A stretch of 64,000 nt of DNA, taken from positions 124,001 through 188,000 of the forward strand of contig JABDMW010000001.1 of NCBI GenBank assembly GCA_013001295.1, given 5' to 3'. The position numbers and the translations under genes were made by a program. Below, one piece after another: positions 8,097 through 16,757 of the stretch. Source of the stretch: Hyphomonadaceae bacterium (GTDB taxonomy: Bacteria > Pseudomonadota > Alphaproteobacteria > Caulobacterales > Maricaulaceae). Each line of letters starts with the position of its first letter. Within the stretch, counting starts at the first letter, position 1. The notes beneath the pieces are model-generated. The model was not told the DNA's origin. It did no database searches and was given only the letters and a program-made list of their open reading frames with translations.

Positions 8097-9857
8097 CTAA
8101 TGGCCATAGGCGCCAGATGTCGGGCTGCGTAAATCCGCCGCCCCGTAAAAGTATCCGTCTTTATACATGATAGCATTGGCCCGCCCTAAGGTCGTATGGG
8201 CGAACCCGCCTTTTTCATTTTTTGGGAGAATAAAGCCACGCCCGGCGAGGATGTGTAGGGTATCGTCCGATATTCCAGGTTCCGTAATCACCACATCCGG
8301 CAACCATTGGTGATGAATGCGCGGCACTGTCACGGCTTCCATGGCATTCATGTCAAAATCCACGACATTCAAGACGTTTTGCAAAACAACCGTAATAATT
8401 GTGCTGCCGCCGGGGCTGCCGGTCACGAAGAATGGCTGCCCGTCTTTTTTCATGATCAATGGTGTCATGGACGACAAGGGTCGCTTACCCGGTTCGATTT
8501 TATTGGCTTCGCCGCCGATCAAGCCATATCCGTTGGGCGCACCCGGCTTGGCGGAGAAATCATCCATTTCATTATTGAGTAAAAACCCGGCCCCATCGAC
8601 CGTATATCCGCCGCCGAAACTAAAATTCAATGTCGTGGTGACCGCCACAGCATTGCCGTCTTTATCCATGACGGAATAATGCGTGGTTTGTGGACTTTCA
8701 TAAGGAAGCTTGGCTGCTGGACGTATCTCAATTGATTTGCTGGCTCGGTTCTTACTGATTGTGTTGCGCAAATGATCCGCGTATGCCGCGTCCGTCAAAG
8801 CCGCAACCGGCACCTCAAAATAATCAGGATCCCCTAGGTATTTCGACCGGTCAGCATAAGCACGACGCATGGACTCCACCAGAACATGAATATAGTCAGC
8901 CGTATTGTGCCCCATGGATTTCAAATCATATCCTTCGAGGATATTGAGCATCTGGATAACGTGAACGCCACCCGATGAAGGCGGAGGCATTGAATAGACA
9001 TCGTGGCCGCGATAGGTGCCCTTTACCGCCTTGCGCGTTACCGTTTTATAATTGGCCAGATCGAACAAGGTGATCAGGCCACCACCCTTTTCCATTTCTG
9101 CAACAATCAGTTCTGCGGTTTTGCCTTTGTAAAACCCATCTGCGCCTTTTTTGGAAATCAAGTGCAAGGTTCGCCCCAGATCTTTCTGTTTCAGCACATC
9201 ACCCTGGGCATAGGCACTACCATCTGATTTAAAAAAATACTCTAGACTGGACGGGTCAGCGCTGAGCTCTTCCCAGCTTGCCTTAATGGATTGCGCCATG
9301 CCGTAAGATACCGGCAGCCCGCGGTCAGCCAACCTGATCGCCGGTGCCATCACCTCCCGACGGCTCATCGTGCCATACGTATCAAGTGCATCGAGCATGC
9401 CCATGACGGATCCGGGAACACCGGCGGACAGGTGTGAATATTGGGCTTTTTTGTTGTCGACTTCGCCGTCCGCGCCCAAAAACATATCTCGGCTGGCTGC
9501 CGATGGGGCCATTTCACGGTAATCGAGGGCGATCACATCATCGGAACCGGCAAGTGCGATCATCATGAAACCACCGCCGCCAATATTGCCGGCTTGCGGG
9601 TGGGTGACTGCGAGCGCGAAACCTGTCGCCACAGCCGCGTCGATCGCATTGCCGCCTTTTGCGAGAATATCGCGCCCGACTTCTGCAGCAATCGCATCCT
9701 GAGCAGAGACCATTCCATTTTTCCCGACAACGGGGTGGAAGGGTGAGCGATCATAACCCGCAAATGCCTGACTTCCTGTGGCGTCCGGGGTCGTCTGAGC
9801 GACGGCTGCGATGCTGTAAGAGAAAAACAAAAAGCAGACAATGGCCAGAGCGCGCAT
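8097..9857 (-). CDS. ggt: Gamma-glutamyltransferase (glutathione hydrolase)
   Basis: 586 residues with a signal peptide ([20 protein letters not shown]), so periplasmic. It belongs to the N-terminal-nucleophile hydrolase family: the self-cleavage site is the Thr of the [12 protein letters not shown] motif around residue 390, which becomes the N-terminus of the small subunit. The GNIGGGGFM and PLSSMTPLI segments line the gamma-glutamyl pocket. It cleaves gamma-glutamyl bonds of glutathione and related peptides. AGGATATTC precedes the ATG. Its position inside the dnaX-ybaB-recR cluster is unusual and gives no functional hint. Confidence 0.95.
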   Translation of the reverse strand: MRALAIVCFLFFSYSIAAVAQTTPDATGSQAFAGYDRSPFHPVVGKNGMVSAQDAIAAEVGRDILAKGGNAIDAAVATGFALAVTHPQAGNIGGGGFMMIALAGSDDVIALDYREMAPSAASRDMFLGADGEVDNKKAQYSHLSAGVPGSVMGMLDALDTYGTMSRREVMAPAIRLADRGLPVSYGMAQSIKASWEELSADPSSLEYFFKSDGSAYAQGDVLKQKDLGRTLHLISKKGADGFYKGKTAELIVAEMEKGGGLITLFDLANYKTVTRKAVKGTYRGHDVYSMPPPSSGGVHVIQMLNILEGYDLKSMGHNTADYIHVLVESMRRAYADRSKYLGDPDYFEVPVAALTDAAYADHLRNTISKNRASKSIEIRPAAKLPYESPQTTHYSVMDKDGNAVAVTTTLNFSFGGGYTVDGAGFLLNNEMDDFSAKPGAPNGYGLIGGEANKIEPGKRPLSSMTPLIMKKDGQPFFVTGSPGGSTIITVVLQNVLNVVDFDMNAMEAVTVPRIHHQWLPDVVITEPGISDDTLHILAGRGFILPKNEKGGFAHTTLGRANAIMYKDGYFYGAADLRSPTSGAYGH

Positions 9858-9884
9858 GGAATATCCTGTGTTCAGGGAGTTAGA

Positions 9885-10208
9885 TTATGACGGCAATTCC
9901 ACCCCAGGAGGCAATTGAATATCGCCCATGGCGCCTTTCATGGTTTCCTGTTGTGCCTGATCGAGTTTGACCTTGGCATCATGGAAAGCAGCAATGATCA
10001 AGTCTTCGAGGATTTCCGCCTCGTCCTGTACAATCAAAGACGGATCGATCTTTAGCGCCTGCATATGACCTTCACCGGACAGGGTCAGACGCACCAAACC
10101 GCCACCCGATTGCCCTTCGGCGGTCAAATCAGCAATTTGCGCTTTCGCCTGCTCCATTTTTTCTTGCATGGCTTTCGCCTGCTTCATCAAACCCATTATG
10201 TCTTTCAT
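9885..10208 (-). CDS. ybaB: YbaB/EbfC family nucleoid-associated protein
   Basis: 107 residues with the typical start MKDIMGLMKQAKAMQEKMEQ, a central GGGLVRLTLSGEGHMQALKIDPSL strand region and an amphipathic C-terminal helix. YbaB dimers bind DNA and are regarded as nucleoid-associated. The ATG overlaps the dnaX TGA by 4 nt and is preceded by a GAGGAA ribosome-binding site, so it is coupled to dnaX, as in most bacteria. Confidence 0.96.
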   Translation of the reverse strand: MKDIMGLMKQAKAMQEKMEQAKAQIADLTAEGQSGGGLVRLTLSGEGHMQALKIDPSLIVQDEAEILEDLIIAAFHDAKVKLDQAQQETMKGAMGDIQLPPGVELPS

Positions 10209-11911
10209 GATGGTTCCTCATTTTTGTTAAAATCTGCTTTGATTACATTGGATGTGGGTTCAATTTCGCGAAATTCAATCTCCACACCTGGGAAAAGTTC
10301 CCGCGCCTTTAAAACGGCGGCATGGTTTTGCTCCATGGCATCTCGGTATTGAGCGGCTTGTTTTTGCGCTTCCATCAAGCTGGGCGCGCCCTCTTCACCT
10401 TCGACTATTTCAACTTGCCAGGGTCTGTTGGTTGCTTCCGGCAAATACCGCAACAGGCGTCGCTCGAGTGTGGCGGGGGCACCGGGAGCCGCTTCAAAAA
10501 TCAATTTCCCGGCCTCATATTCGATCGGGCGTATATAACGACGCATATCATAGCGCAATTCGGTTTCCGTTTTCGGCATGGACGCCACAAGCTCTTCCAG
10601 CGTCGCCAGCTTTAACAATGGACCTTCCGGCGCAGGTCTTGGTGTTTGGACCACAGGCTCCGCAGGTTGCGCCTGCGCGCTTCCCCGGGAAACAGGTGCA
10701 GCTGTTGGTGTCACGGCCGCAGGCGGACCGTCCGGCACATGTTGTAAGCCTTCTAAGAGTTGGGCCGCCAGCTCTGGCGCCGGGAGATCGCCGGCCACGG
10801 CCATACGCAATAATGCCATCTCGGCCGCAGCCAAGGGATCGGGGGCCCGGCGGACATCGTCGTGGGATTTTAGCAAAAGTTGCCACAAGCGTGTGATCTG
10901 CCCCATTGTCAATTGTTCGGAAAGCGCCAACAGGCGTTTTACTTGATCCGGTGCCGCATCATATTCGGCGTCCGCGCCCAACACTTTCGCACGGGAAATT
11001 TCATGACAGCAATCGAGCAGATCGCGGATGATGATATCGGGCGCTGCCCCTTCATTGTATTGTGCGCGCAATTCTGTCAGAGCGACTTTGGCATCACCCT
11101 GGGCCGCATGAGAAAATAAATCAAAGACACGCACACGGTCCGCAAGTCCCAACATAGAGCGGATTTGTTCTGCATCGACCTCCGCGCTACCCTCCGCCTG
11201 CACGATGGCTTGGTCCAGCAAGGACAGGCCGTCCCGCACCGAGCCTTCGGCCGCACGTGAAATAAGGGCCAAGCCCTCATCAGACACTTTCGCGCCCTCC
11301 TTGTCGCATATCCCTTTCAGGTGTGCAGACAATTCAGCCGCCTCGACACGTCGTAAATCAAATCGTTGACACCGTGATAGAACCGTAATTGGTATTTTGC
11401 GGATTTCGGTTGTGGCGAAAATGAATTTGGCGTGATCCGGTGGCTCTTCCAATGTCTTCAAGAGCGCGTTAAAGGCCGCGCTCGACAGCATGTGCACCTC
11501 GTCAATGATATAGACTTTATAGCGGGCCGAGACAGGTGCATAGCGCACACTGTCCAGGATTTCACGGATATCGCCTACACCTGTACGTGACGCTGCATCC
11601 ATTTCCATTACGTCCATATGCGATGATTTGTTGATGGCCTCGCAATGCGTTCCCGGCGGGTCCAGTTTAACGCTGGGCCCTTCATGTGGACCTTCATAAT
11701 TCAGGGCCCGCGCCAATAACCGGGCCGTCGTGGTTTTCCCGATTCCGCGCACCCCTGTCAGCATAAACGCATGGGCCACCCGCCCGGTCGCAAATGCATT
11801 TGTCAGGGTCTTGACCATGGCCTCCTGGCCGATCATGTCTTCAAAGGTCATGGGGCGGTATTTACGCGCCAGAACCTGGTAGTTTTTTGTGGAATCGCCA
11901 GAGTCAGTCAT
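10205..11911 (-). CDS. dnaX: DNA polymerase III subunit tau/gamma (DnaX)
   Basis: Clamp-loader ATPase. The chosen start at 11911 (MTDSGDSTKNYQVLARKYRP) gives 568 residues and matches family N-termini; the frame is open 31 codons further upstream but that part overlaps the leader hairpin. Walker A is GVRGIGKTTTARLLA, Walker B DEVHML, and sensor 1 FIFATTE. The C-terminal third is Pro/Ala-rich followed by the tau domain. The zinc module that normally carries four Cys retains only one (GTHCEAINKSSH). Located directly downstream of ffs, as in many bacteria, and coupled to ybaB. No obvious slippery frameshift site was noticed. Confidence 0.96.
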   Translation of the reverse strand: MTDSGDSTKNYQVLARKYRPMTFEDMIGQEAMVKTLTNAFATGRVAHAFMLTGVRGIGKTTTARLLARALNYEGPHEGPSVKLDPPGTHCEAINKSSHMDVMEMDAASRTGVGDIREILDSVRYAPVSARYKVYIIDEVHMLSSAAFNALLKTLEEPPDHAKFIFATTEIRKIPITVLSRCQRFDLRRVEAAELSAHLKGICDKEGAKVSDEGLALISRAAEGSVRDGLSLLDQAIVQAEGSAEVDAEQIRSMLGLADRVRVFDLFSHAAQGDAKVALTELRAQYNEGAAPDIIIRDLLDCCHEISRAKVLGADAEYDAAPDQVKRLLALSEQLTMGQITRLWQLLLKSHDDVRRAPDPLAAAEMALLRMAVAGDLPAPELAAQLLEGLQHVPDGPPAAVTPTAAPVSRGSAQAQPAEPVVQTPRPAPEGPLLKLATLEELVASMPKTETELRYDMRRYIRPIEYEAGKLIFEAAPGAPATLERRLLRYLPEATNRPWQVEIVEGEEGAPSLMEAQKQAAQYRDAMEQNHAAVLKARELFPGVEIEFREIEPTSNVIKADFNKNEEPS

Positions 11912-11983
11912 TGTGGCGATCTTGTAGCGGTTTAAACGGGATGTGGGAAGAGGTTTACGCCGCGGCTGCGGCCTTCTCCAATT

Positions 11984-12008
11984 ATTATTGATCCACTGGA
12001 TCAATAAT
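11984..12008 (-). repeat. Perfect 11-bp inverted repeat between ffs and dnaX
   Basis: ATTATTGATCC (11984-11994) and its exact complement GGATCAATAAT (11998-12008) flank a 3-nt loop. In the ffs transcript it begins about 3 nt after the predicted SRP RNA 3' end and precedes the dnaX start by about 70 nt. No U-run follows on the minus strand, so it looks more like a processing or partial-attenuation element than a full terminator. Confidence 0.6.
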
Positions 12009-12011
12009 TTT

Positions 12012-12125
12012 GCTGGGCGAACCTTTTACGAAGGGTGGAAGACTGGACAGCGACCCGAACAAAACTCGTTACGGCTGCTTCGTTCCCGATCTGACCGGGT
12101 TGGCGAGACGTCCGTCCGCGCCAGC
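12012..12125 (-). ncRNA. ffs: Signal recognition particle RNA (small bacterial type)
   Basis: On the minus strand the conserved domain IV reads GGTCAGATCGGGAACGAAGC followed by AGCC (12073-12096 on the plus strand), with the GGAA tetraloop closed by UCG/CGA instead of the more common UCC/GGA. The downstream GTAACGAG and TCCAGTCTTCCACC blocks are those of alphaproteobacterial SRP RNAs. The ends GCTGG and CCAGC pair perfectly and bracket 114 nt, the length of the E. coli 4.5S RNA. It targets nascent membrane proteins together with Ffh. Immediate location upstream of dnaX is a frequent arrangement. The exact ends are inferred from pairing. Confidence 0.9.
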
Positions 12126-12137
12126 CTTCCGGCGCGG

Positions 12138-12166
12138 TTTATGCGCTTCTTGTACAAAATGTGCAA
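12138..12166 (-). promoter_or_regulatory. Sigma-70-type promoter of ffs
   Basis: On the minus strand TTGCAC (12161-12166) and CATAAA (12138-12143) are separated by exactly 17 bp. Transcription would start near 12131, just before the predicted SRP RNA 5' end. It probably also drives dnaX and the genes below. Confidence 0.6.
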
Positions 12167-12264
12167 GAAAAAAGATCAGACTGAAAATCAGTGCCATTAC
12201 CAACTATATCCTAGCCAGGCCGCACTTTGATCGTTAGAGATACGGCTGATTTAAAGGAAGACAT

Positions 12265-13164
12265 ATGAGTCCCGATACACCGATTGCGTTTGCCGGCGCC
12301 CCGATAGATTTGGCCGAAAATCAACGGACAACCGAAGAATTAACCGCCTTTACAAAAGACAAAAGAGCCAAGGCGATTGTCCTGAATGAGGGGAAGATTC
12401 TTGTCGGTGAAGACGGCAAGTTGATCGATCTGCACCCGACCGCTCTTATTGGTAAAAATATCTATGATCCGGGCCCTCTGTTTTTAGGATTGGACGTCGA
12501 TATTCCGCTGTTTGCTTTTTCTTTGGCTGCACCCGAAGAAGCGGACTTATTTGGCGATCGTGTGAGTTTTCAAAGCCTGCGAAAATTGGCGAGCATGTTG
12601 GGCAGTCATGATTTGTCGTTGGCCGGAAGGGCAAAATCCTTGTTTGATTGGCATCGCGCCCACAAGTTTTGCGCGATGTGTGGCAAAGAGAGTAAACCCA
12701 AAAGTGGCGGCGTTTCACGCAGATGCCCGAATTGTAGCACCGATCATTTCCCGCGCGTCAATCCTGTCGCCATCATGTTGGTGATCAATGGCGATAAATG
12801 CCTGTTGGGCCGGAGCGCAGCCTGGCCGGAAGGCGCATTCTCTGCACTGGCTGGATTCGTATCGGCGGGCGAAACCATAGAAGAAGCTTGCCAACGTGAA
12901 GTATTTGAAGAGGTCGGTATAAAGGTCACAAAACCGGTATATAAATTCTGTCAGCCCTGGCCTTATCCGAGCCAGTTAATGATGGGCATGTATTGCTTTA
13001 CAGATGAAACAGAAATGACGATAGACACCAAGGAAATCGCTGAAGCCCGCTGGTTTACCAAAGAGACAATTAAGGGCGTTTTTGACGGGGCTAACACAGA
13101 TTTTGTATGCCCACCCGACTTCACCATAGCCCATCAATTAATGAAGGAATGGGTGAACTCTTAA
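12265..13164 (+). CDS. nudC: NAD+ diphosphatase / RNA de-NADding Nudix enzyme
   Basis: 299 residues. The order is an N-terminal domain, a four-Cys zinc ribbon (CAMC and CPNC), and the Nudix box GFVSAGETIEEACQREVFEE with the catalytic Glu residues, followed by the SQPWPYPSQLMMG-like substrate motif (here CQPWPYPSQLMMGMY), which is diagnostic for NudC. It hydrolyses NAD(H) to NMN(H) and AMP and can remove NAD caps from RNA. A strong AAAGGAAG ribosome-binding site precedes the ATG. Its stop overlaps the end of the convergent DoxX-like gene by 4 nt. Confidence 0.95.
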   Translation: MSPDTPIAFAGAPIDLAENQRTTEELTAFTKDKRAKAIVLNEGKILVGEDGKLIDLHPTALIGKNIYDPGPLFLGLDVDIPLFAFSLAAPEEADLFGDRVSFQSLRKLASMLGSHDLSLAGRAKSLFDWHRAHKFCAMCGKESKPKSGGVSRRCPNCSTDHFPRVNPVAIMLVINGDKCLLGRSAAWPEGAFSALAGFVSAGETIEEACQREVFEEVGIKVTKPVYKFCQPWPYPSQLMMGMYCFTDETEMTIDTKEIAEARWFTKETIKGVFDGANTDFVCPPDFTIAHQLMKEWVNS

Positions 13165-13637
13165 GCAGCAAATAACGACTTGCGAAGACCGGAAAATACA
13201 GCTTTCAACTGTTCTTGCCTCCAGATCAATAAGACCAGGCACGACACCCAGACGCAACAGGCCATAACAAATAAAAGACCGCCATCATTGTTAGGGTCAA
13301 TACCTAACGGCGTGAACAAATGAAAACTGATGGCGCCGCTCATGACGGCAATTCCGATCAGCGCACCCAAGGCCTGCAACCGTCGCAATCCCGGCACAAT
13401 GCCCAAAAGCAACAAGGCGGAAGCAATAAGCTCGGCACTGCCGATGACGTATTGTGAAAACAGCCCCGTATGCGCAAACAATCCGTCTGCTCCCAAGGAA
13501 CCGGCCCACTCATTTAAGCGTCCAAATATCTCCTGGGTATTCGGATGATCGGTAAATTTAAACCGTAATGAATCCAGGAAAATTACGCTACAAAACACAG
13601 CCAAGGCATGTGGTAGATATTTAAGAAGAGCCTTCAT
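13161..13637 (-). CDS. DoxX-like integral membrane protein
   Basis: 158 residues with four predicted membrane helices. The first helix is followed by FLDSLRFKFTDHPNTQEIFG, and the second begins near YVIGSAELIASALLLLG, the layout and polar residues of DoxX/DUF417-like membrane proteins. The activity is not defined; DoxX relatives take part in quinone or thiol metabolism in some organisms. The gene follows the YHS-domain gene after 2 nt, so they form a two-gene operon. Family assignment is moderate. Confidence 0.65.
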   Translation of the reverse strand: MKALLKYLPHALAVFCSVIFLDSLRFKFTDHPNTQEIFGRLNEWAGSLGADGLFAHTGLFSQYVIGSAELIASALLLLGIVPGLRRLQALGALIGIAVMSGAISFHLFTPLGIDPNNDGGLLFVMACCVWVSCLVLLIWRQEQLKAVFSGLRKSLFAA

Positions 13638-13639
13638 AC

Positions 13640-14107
13640 CTAGTTCTCCAATATCTCCGGCCAGACCGCATTCCCTTTTTCGATAAACCCTTCTGTATCA
13701 TCTAACCATTTGTTTTTTATTCGCTTATTGAAGTTCAGATACAAAACGCCATCGACAATAGACCAGTGTTTCGGCGATCCTTTCGCCAGTTTATTATTGG
13801 CGATCGCCCAAGCACAGTACCCGCCATATGCGGGCGCGTATTTTTCAGGTTCCTCTAAAAACGAAGCGAGGTTGGCTTCCGTAGCAAACCGCCATTGCGC
13901 ACGTTTGTATTCTGCGAGGTGTTTCATATCCCCTTTGACCGGACTGCCTTTGTGAAAGCTGACAACGTCATATCCGCCTGCCCCGAAATTATTCCGGATG
14001 GAGGTATAGACTTCGGCTTTTTGGGCATACGCATTTTCTGCCGATAAAGCGGTGACACTCAGCGGCACAACCAGCAATGCGAACGTTAAATAGATAGTTC
14101 TCAACAT
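13640..14107 (-). CDS. Secreted YHS-domain protein
   Basis: 155 residues, signal peptide MLRTIYLTFALLVVPLSVTALSA. The body carries the YHS-type sequence GGYDVVSFHKGSPVKG and, later, YGGYCAWAIANNKLAKGSPKHW, the hallmark of the YHS domain group found as stand-alone periplasmic proteins. YHS domains are proposed to bind metal. The gene is 2 nt upstream of the DoxX-like gene. A role in handling metal or redox stress together with DoxX is speculative. Confidence 0.85.
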   Translation of the reverse strand: MLRTIYLTFALLVVPLSVTALSAENAYAQKAEVYTSIRNNFGAGGYDVVSFHKGSPVKGDMKHLAEYKRAQWRFATEANLASFLEEPEKYAPAYGGYCAWAIANNKLAKGSPKHWSIVDGVLYLNFNKRIKNKWLDDTEGFIEKGNAVWPEILEN

Positions 14108-14176
14108 AGATACTCCCGTCCCAATATTGGTATATTAGGGACGCCTCACGATAAAGTCACGCTTTGGAAACAGGGC

Positions 14177-15013
14177 TTAAAGATTTCGTGAGGGGTGCGC
14201 GAGATATGTTCCGAGCAGATACACATTGTCGGTAAAAAAGCTAAGCTCCTCCATCGCATGTTTCATCGCCGGGTCTTCGGGGTGTCCTTCAACATCCGCA
14301 TAAAACTGTGTCGCCTTAAAAGAACCTTCAATCATATAGCTTTCAAGCTTTGTCATATTGATCCCGTTGGTCGCGAACCCGCCCATGGCCTTATAAAGAG
14401 CAGACGGCACATTCCGGACTTTAAATACGAAACTTGTGACGGTTTTTTCAGACCCAACGGGCGGGATATCAATCGTTTTCGACAACGTTAAAAACCGCGT
14501 CGTATTGTGTTCAGCGTCTTCAATATTCTCTTGGAGAATTTCAAGGCCGTATATTTCAGCAGACAGGCTTGAAGCGATTGCTGCAATATTGTGATCACCC
14601 AATTTGGATACACGCTCTGCGGCACCCGCCGTATCCAAATCATTGACGGGCGTGATATTCCATTCTCTCAGTCTTTTTCTGACTTGTGATAAAGCCATAG
14701 GATGAGAATAGGCGGACTTGATGTCTTTGAGTTTCGCCCCTGGAACGGCTAATAGATTGTGATGCACAGGCAAATAGTTTTCTGCGATAATATGCAGACC
14801 GCCTTCAGGAAGCAGATGATAAATATCGGAAACTCTGCCCGCGACCGAATTCTCCACAGGGATCATGGCCAGATCTGCTTTTCCTTTTTTGACCTCGTCA
14901 AAAGCCTCGGCGAAGCTGCGACAGGAGACAGGTTCATAATCCGGATAATACGACGTGCTGGCGAGGTGGGAGAAAGCGCCCGGCAATCCCTGAAAAACAA
15001 TTTTCTTGCTCAT
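14177..15013 (-). CDS. pheA: Prephenate dehydratase
   Basis: 278 residues from the ATG at 15013, preceded by AAGGGAATC; an ATG-equivalent four codons earlier lacks support. The N-terminal prephenate dehydratase domain starts at KIVFQGLPGAFSHLAS and includes the catalytic Thr-Arg-Phe motif (HNTTRFLTL). A C-terminal ACT domain (about residue 195 on, MTKLESYMIEGSFKATQFY) is expected to bind phenylalanine for feedback inhibition. It converts prephenate to phenylpyruvate. Ten nt downstream of the kdsB stop, so probably cotranscribed with kdsB. Confidence 0.96.
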   Translation of the reverse strand: MSKKIVFQGLPGAFSHLASTSYYPDYEPVSCRSFAEAFDEVKKGKADLAMIPVENSVAGRVSDIYHLLPEGGLHIIAENYLPVHHNLLAVPGAKLKDIKSAYSHPMALSQVRKRLREWNITPVNDLDTAGAAERVSKLGDHNIAAIASSLSAEIYGLEILQENIEDAEHNTTRFLTLSKTIDIPPVGSEKTVTSFVFKVRNVPSALYKAMGGFATNGINMTKLESYMIEGSFKATQFYADVEGHPEDPAMKHAMEELSFFTDNVYLLGTYLAHPSRNL

Positions 15014-15021
15014 GATTCCCT

Positions 15022-15774
15022 TCACAATATTAACCGCCTGGCCCGTTCAAGGTCTTCAGGTGTATCGACGCCTTCAGGTGCCGAGTCAACCACAGCAACG
15101 TCGATGCGCATGCCCGCTTCCAAGGCACGCAATTGCTCCAATCGTTCTCTTTTCTCCAATGGCGAAACGCCCAAAGAGCAAAATTTATTAAGCGCATTCC
15201 GTCGATATGCGTAAAGCCCGATATGATGATATACGGGTCCATCGCCGCTCGGTGCGCTTGCACGCGTAAAATAAAGAGCCCTTCCGCAATTTGGCGTTTC
15301 CATGCTTAACACGGCCTTGACAACATTGGGATCAGCGATTTCCCGGGCATCGTCTGTCGCGACTGCCAAGGTGGAGATATCACAGTGAGGAACCTCACTT
15401 AAAATACCAACCGCCGCGCTCACTGATAGCGGATCAAGAGTCGGTAAATCCCCTTGCACATTAACAACGCAATCATGTTTCCCATTCGGATCAATAATGT
15501 CAACGGCGGCCAACACACGATCGGTCCCGGATGGAAGATCCGGCTCCGTCATGACAGCAGTCCCGCCCGCAGCGCGAATAGCATCCGACACTTCCCGTTC
15601 GCAACAGGCGATCACGACAGGCCCGATATTCGCTGCTTTCGCCCGCTCCATGACATGAACGATCATTGGAATACCGCCGATATCAGCCAAGGGTTTACCG
15701 GGCAGGCGCGACGACGCCATTCTGGCGGGAATTACCAATATCGGGTGTAGATTTTGTACATTTGCGGTGTTCAT
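15022..15774 (-). CDS. kdsB: 3-deoxy-manno-octulosonate cytidylyltransferase
   Basis: Activates KDO with CTP for lipopolysaccharide inner-core synthesis. The chosen ATG at 15774 gives 250 residues; the frame opens 15 codons earlier at a GTG, but family N-termini start near PILVIPARMASSRLPGKPL, the nucleotide-binding signature. The catalytic region VNVQGDLP and YHHIGLYAYRR are also typical. The lower ribosome-binding quality makes the exact start uncertain. First gene of kdsB-pheA, divergent from the cytochrome c gene. Confidence 0.95.
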   Translation of the reverse strand: MNTANVQNLHPILVIPARMASSRLPGKPLADIGGIPMIVHVMERAKAANIGPVVIACCEREVSDAIRAAGGTAVMTEPDLPSGTDRVLAAVDIIDPNGKHDCVVNVQGDLPTLDPLSVSAAVGILSEVPHCDISTLAVATDDAREIADPNVVKAVLSMETPNCGRALYFTRASAPSGDGPVYHHIGLYAYRRNALNKFCSLGVSPLEKRERLEQLRALEAGMRIDVAVVDSAPEGVDTPEDLERARRLIL

Positions 15775-15921
15775 AGCTTGGTTTAGCCACTTGCGACCCC
15801 ATGCCGCAACAATTTTCACGCCAGAATGCTTTAAAGCTTTGCAAAAGCGCTCAAAATTTATATGACATGGGCAGTATTGATAAGGTCGGCGGACGAGTCG
15901 ACGAAAACACGGGATTTATCC

Positions 15922-16755
15922 ATGAGTGATCTGTTTTTTAACAAAATTGCAGCGGCGGGTTTAGCGGCGGCACTTGGTTTTATAGGCATCAATAAACTTG
16001 CCGGAATGGCCGTTCATGCGGAAATCCCATCAACGCCAGCCTATTCAAAATACGTTGCGGGTGAAAGCACGGTCGTGGAAGATATTCCAGCCCCCTTCCC
16101 ACAAGCGGAATGGATTGCAGGTATTGACCCGGTTAAAGGTGCCAAGGTTTTCAAAAAATGTACCTCTTGCCACAATGCGGACGAAGGCGGGAAAAACAGC
16201 ACCGGTCCAGCCCTTTGGAATGTTGTTGGACGCGCAGCTGGAACAGGCGCGGATTTCTCTTACTCGAGCGCCATGGCATCGAGCGGAATTGTTTGGAATT
16301 ATGAAGAACTCGATGGGTATTTGGAAAATCCAAAAACCTATCTCCCAAAAAACAAGATGGCGTTTATCGGTGTCAAGAAGCCTGCTGACCGCGCCGCTGT
16401 GATTGAATATTTACGTTTGGCTTCAAACGACCCAATTGCACCCCTGACGGAACCCGCAGTTATCGAATCCATTGAAGATGCTATCGAGACCGTTGTGGAA
16501 GATTTGGGTACGGAATCAGCTATTGATGTTGTTGATGACATTACTGAAGACGCGGTAGAAGAAGCGGCGGTAGATACGCCTGATCAGGAACCGGTTCCCG
16601 AACTGGACGAAGAAACAACCGAAACCGTAGATGCTATTGAAGATGCTGTCGAGGACGTCGCCGAAGATACGAAAGACGCCTTGGAAACGGCCGAAGAAAA
16701 AGTCGACGATGTGGTTGAGGAAATCAAAGAAGCCGTCCCCACACCGGACGAATAA
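15922..16755 (+). CDS. Membrane-anchored class I cytochrome c with acidic C-terminal tail
   Basis: 277 residues from MSDLFFNKIA. A hydrophobic N-terminal segment (about residues 8-28) acts as uncleaved anchor or signal. A linker leads to the haem domain: Cys80-x-x-Cys83-His84 (CTSCH) and probable axial Met146 in PKNKMAFIG, of the mitochondrial-type cytochrome c family that shuttles electrons between complex III and oxidases in alphaproteobacteria. Residues 177-277 form an extra tail with 41 Asp/Glu and only three Lys, built of AIEDAVEDVAED-like units, absent from ordinary family members. The frame starts 20 codons earlier, but that part overlaps the promoter region. Confidence 0.9.
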   Translation: MSDLFFNKIAAAGLAAALGFIGINKLAGMAVHAEIPSTPAYSKYVAGESTVVEDIPAPFPQAEWIAGIDPVKGAKVFKKCTSCHNADEGGKNSTGPALWNVVGRAAGTGADFSYSSAMASSGIVWNYEELDGYLENPKTYLPKNKMAFIGVKKPADRAAVIEYLRLASNDPIAPLTEPAVIESIEDAIETVVEDLGTESAIDVVDDITEDAVEEAAVDTPDQEPVPELDEETTETVDAIEDAVEDVAEDTKDALETAEEKVDDVVEEIKEAVPTPDE

Positions 16756-16757
16756 TT

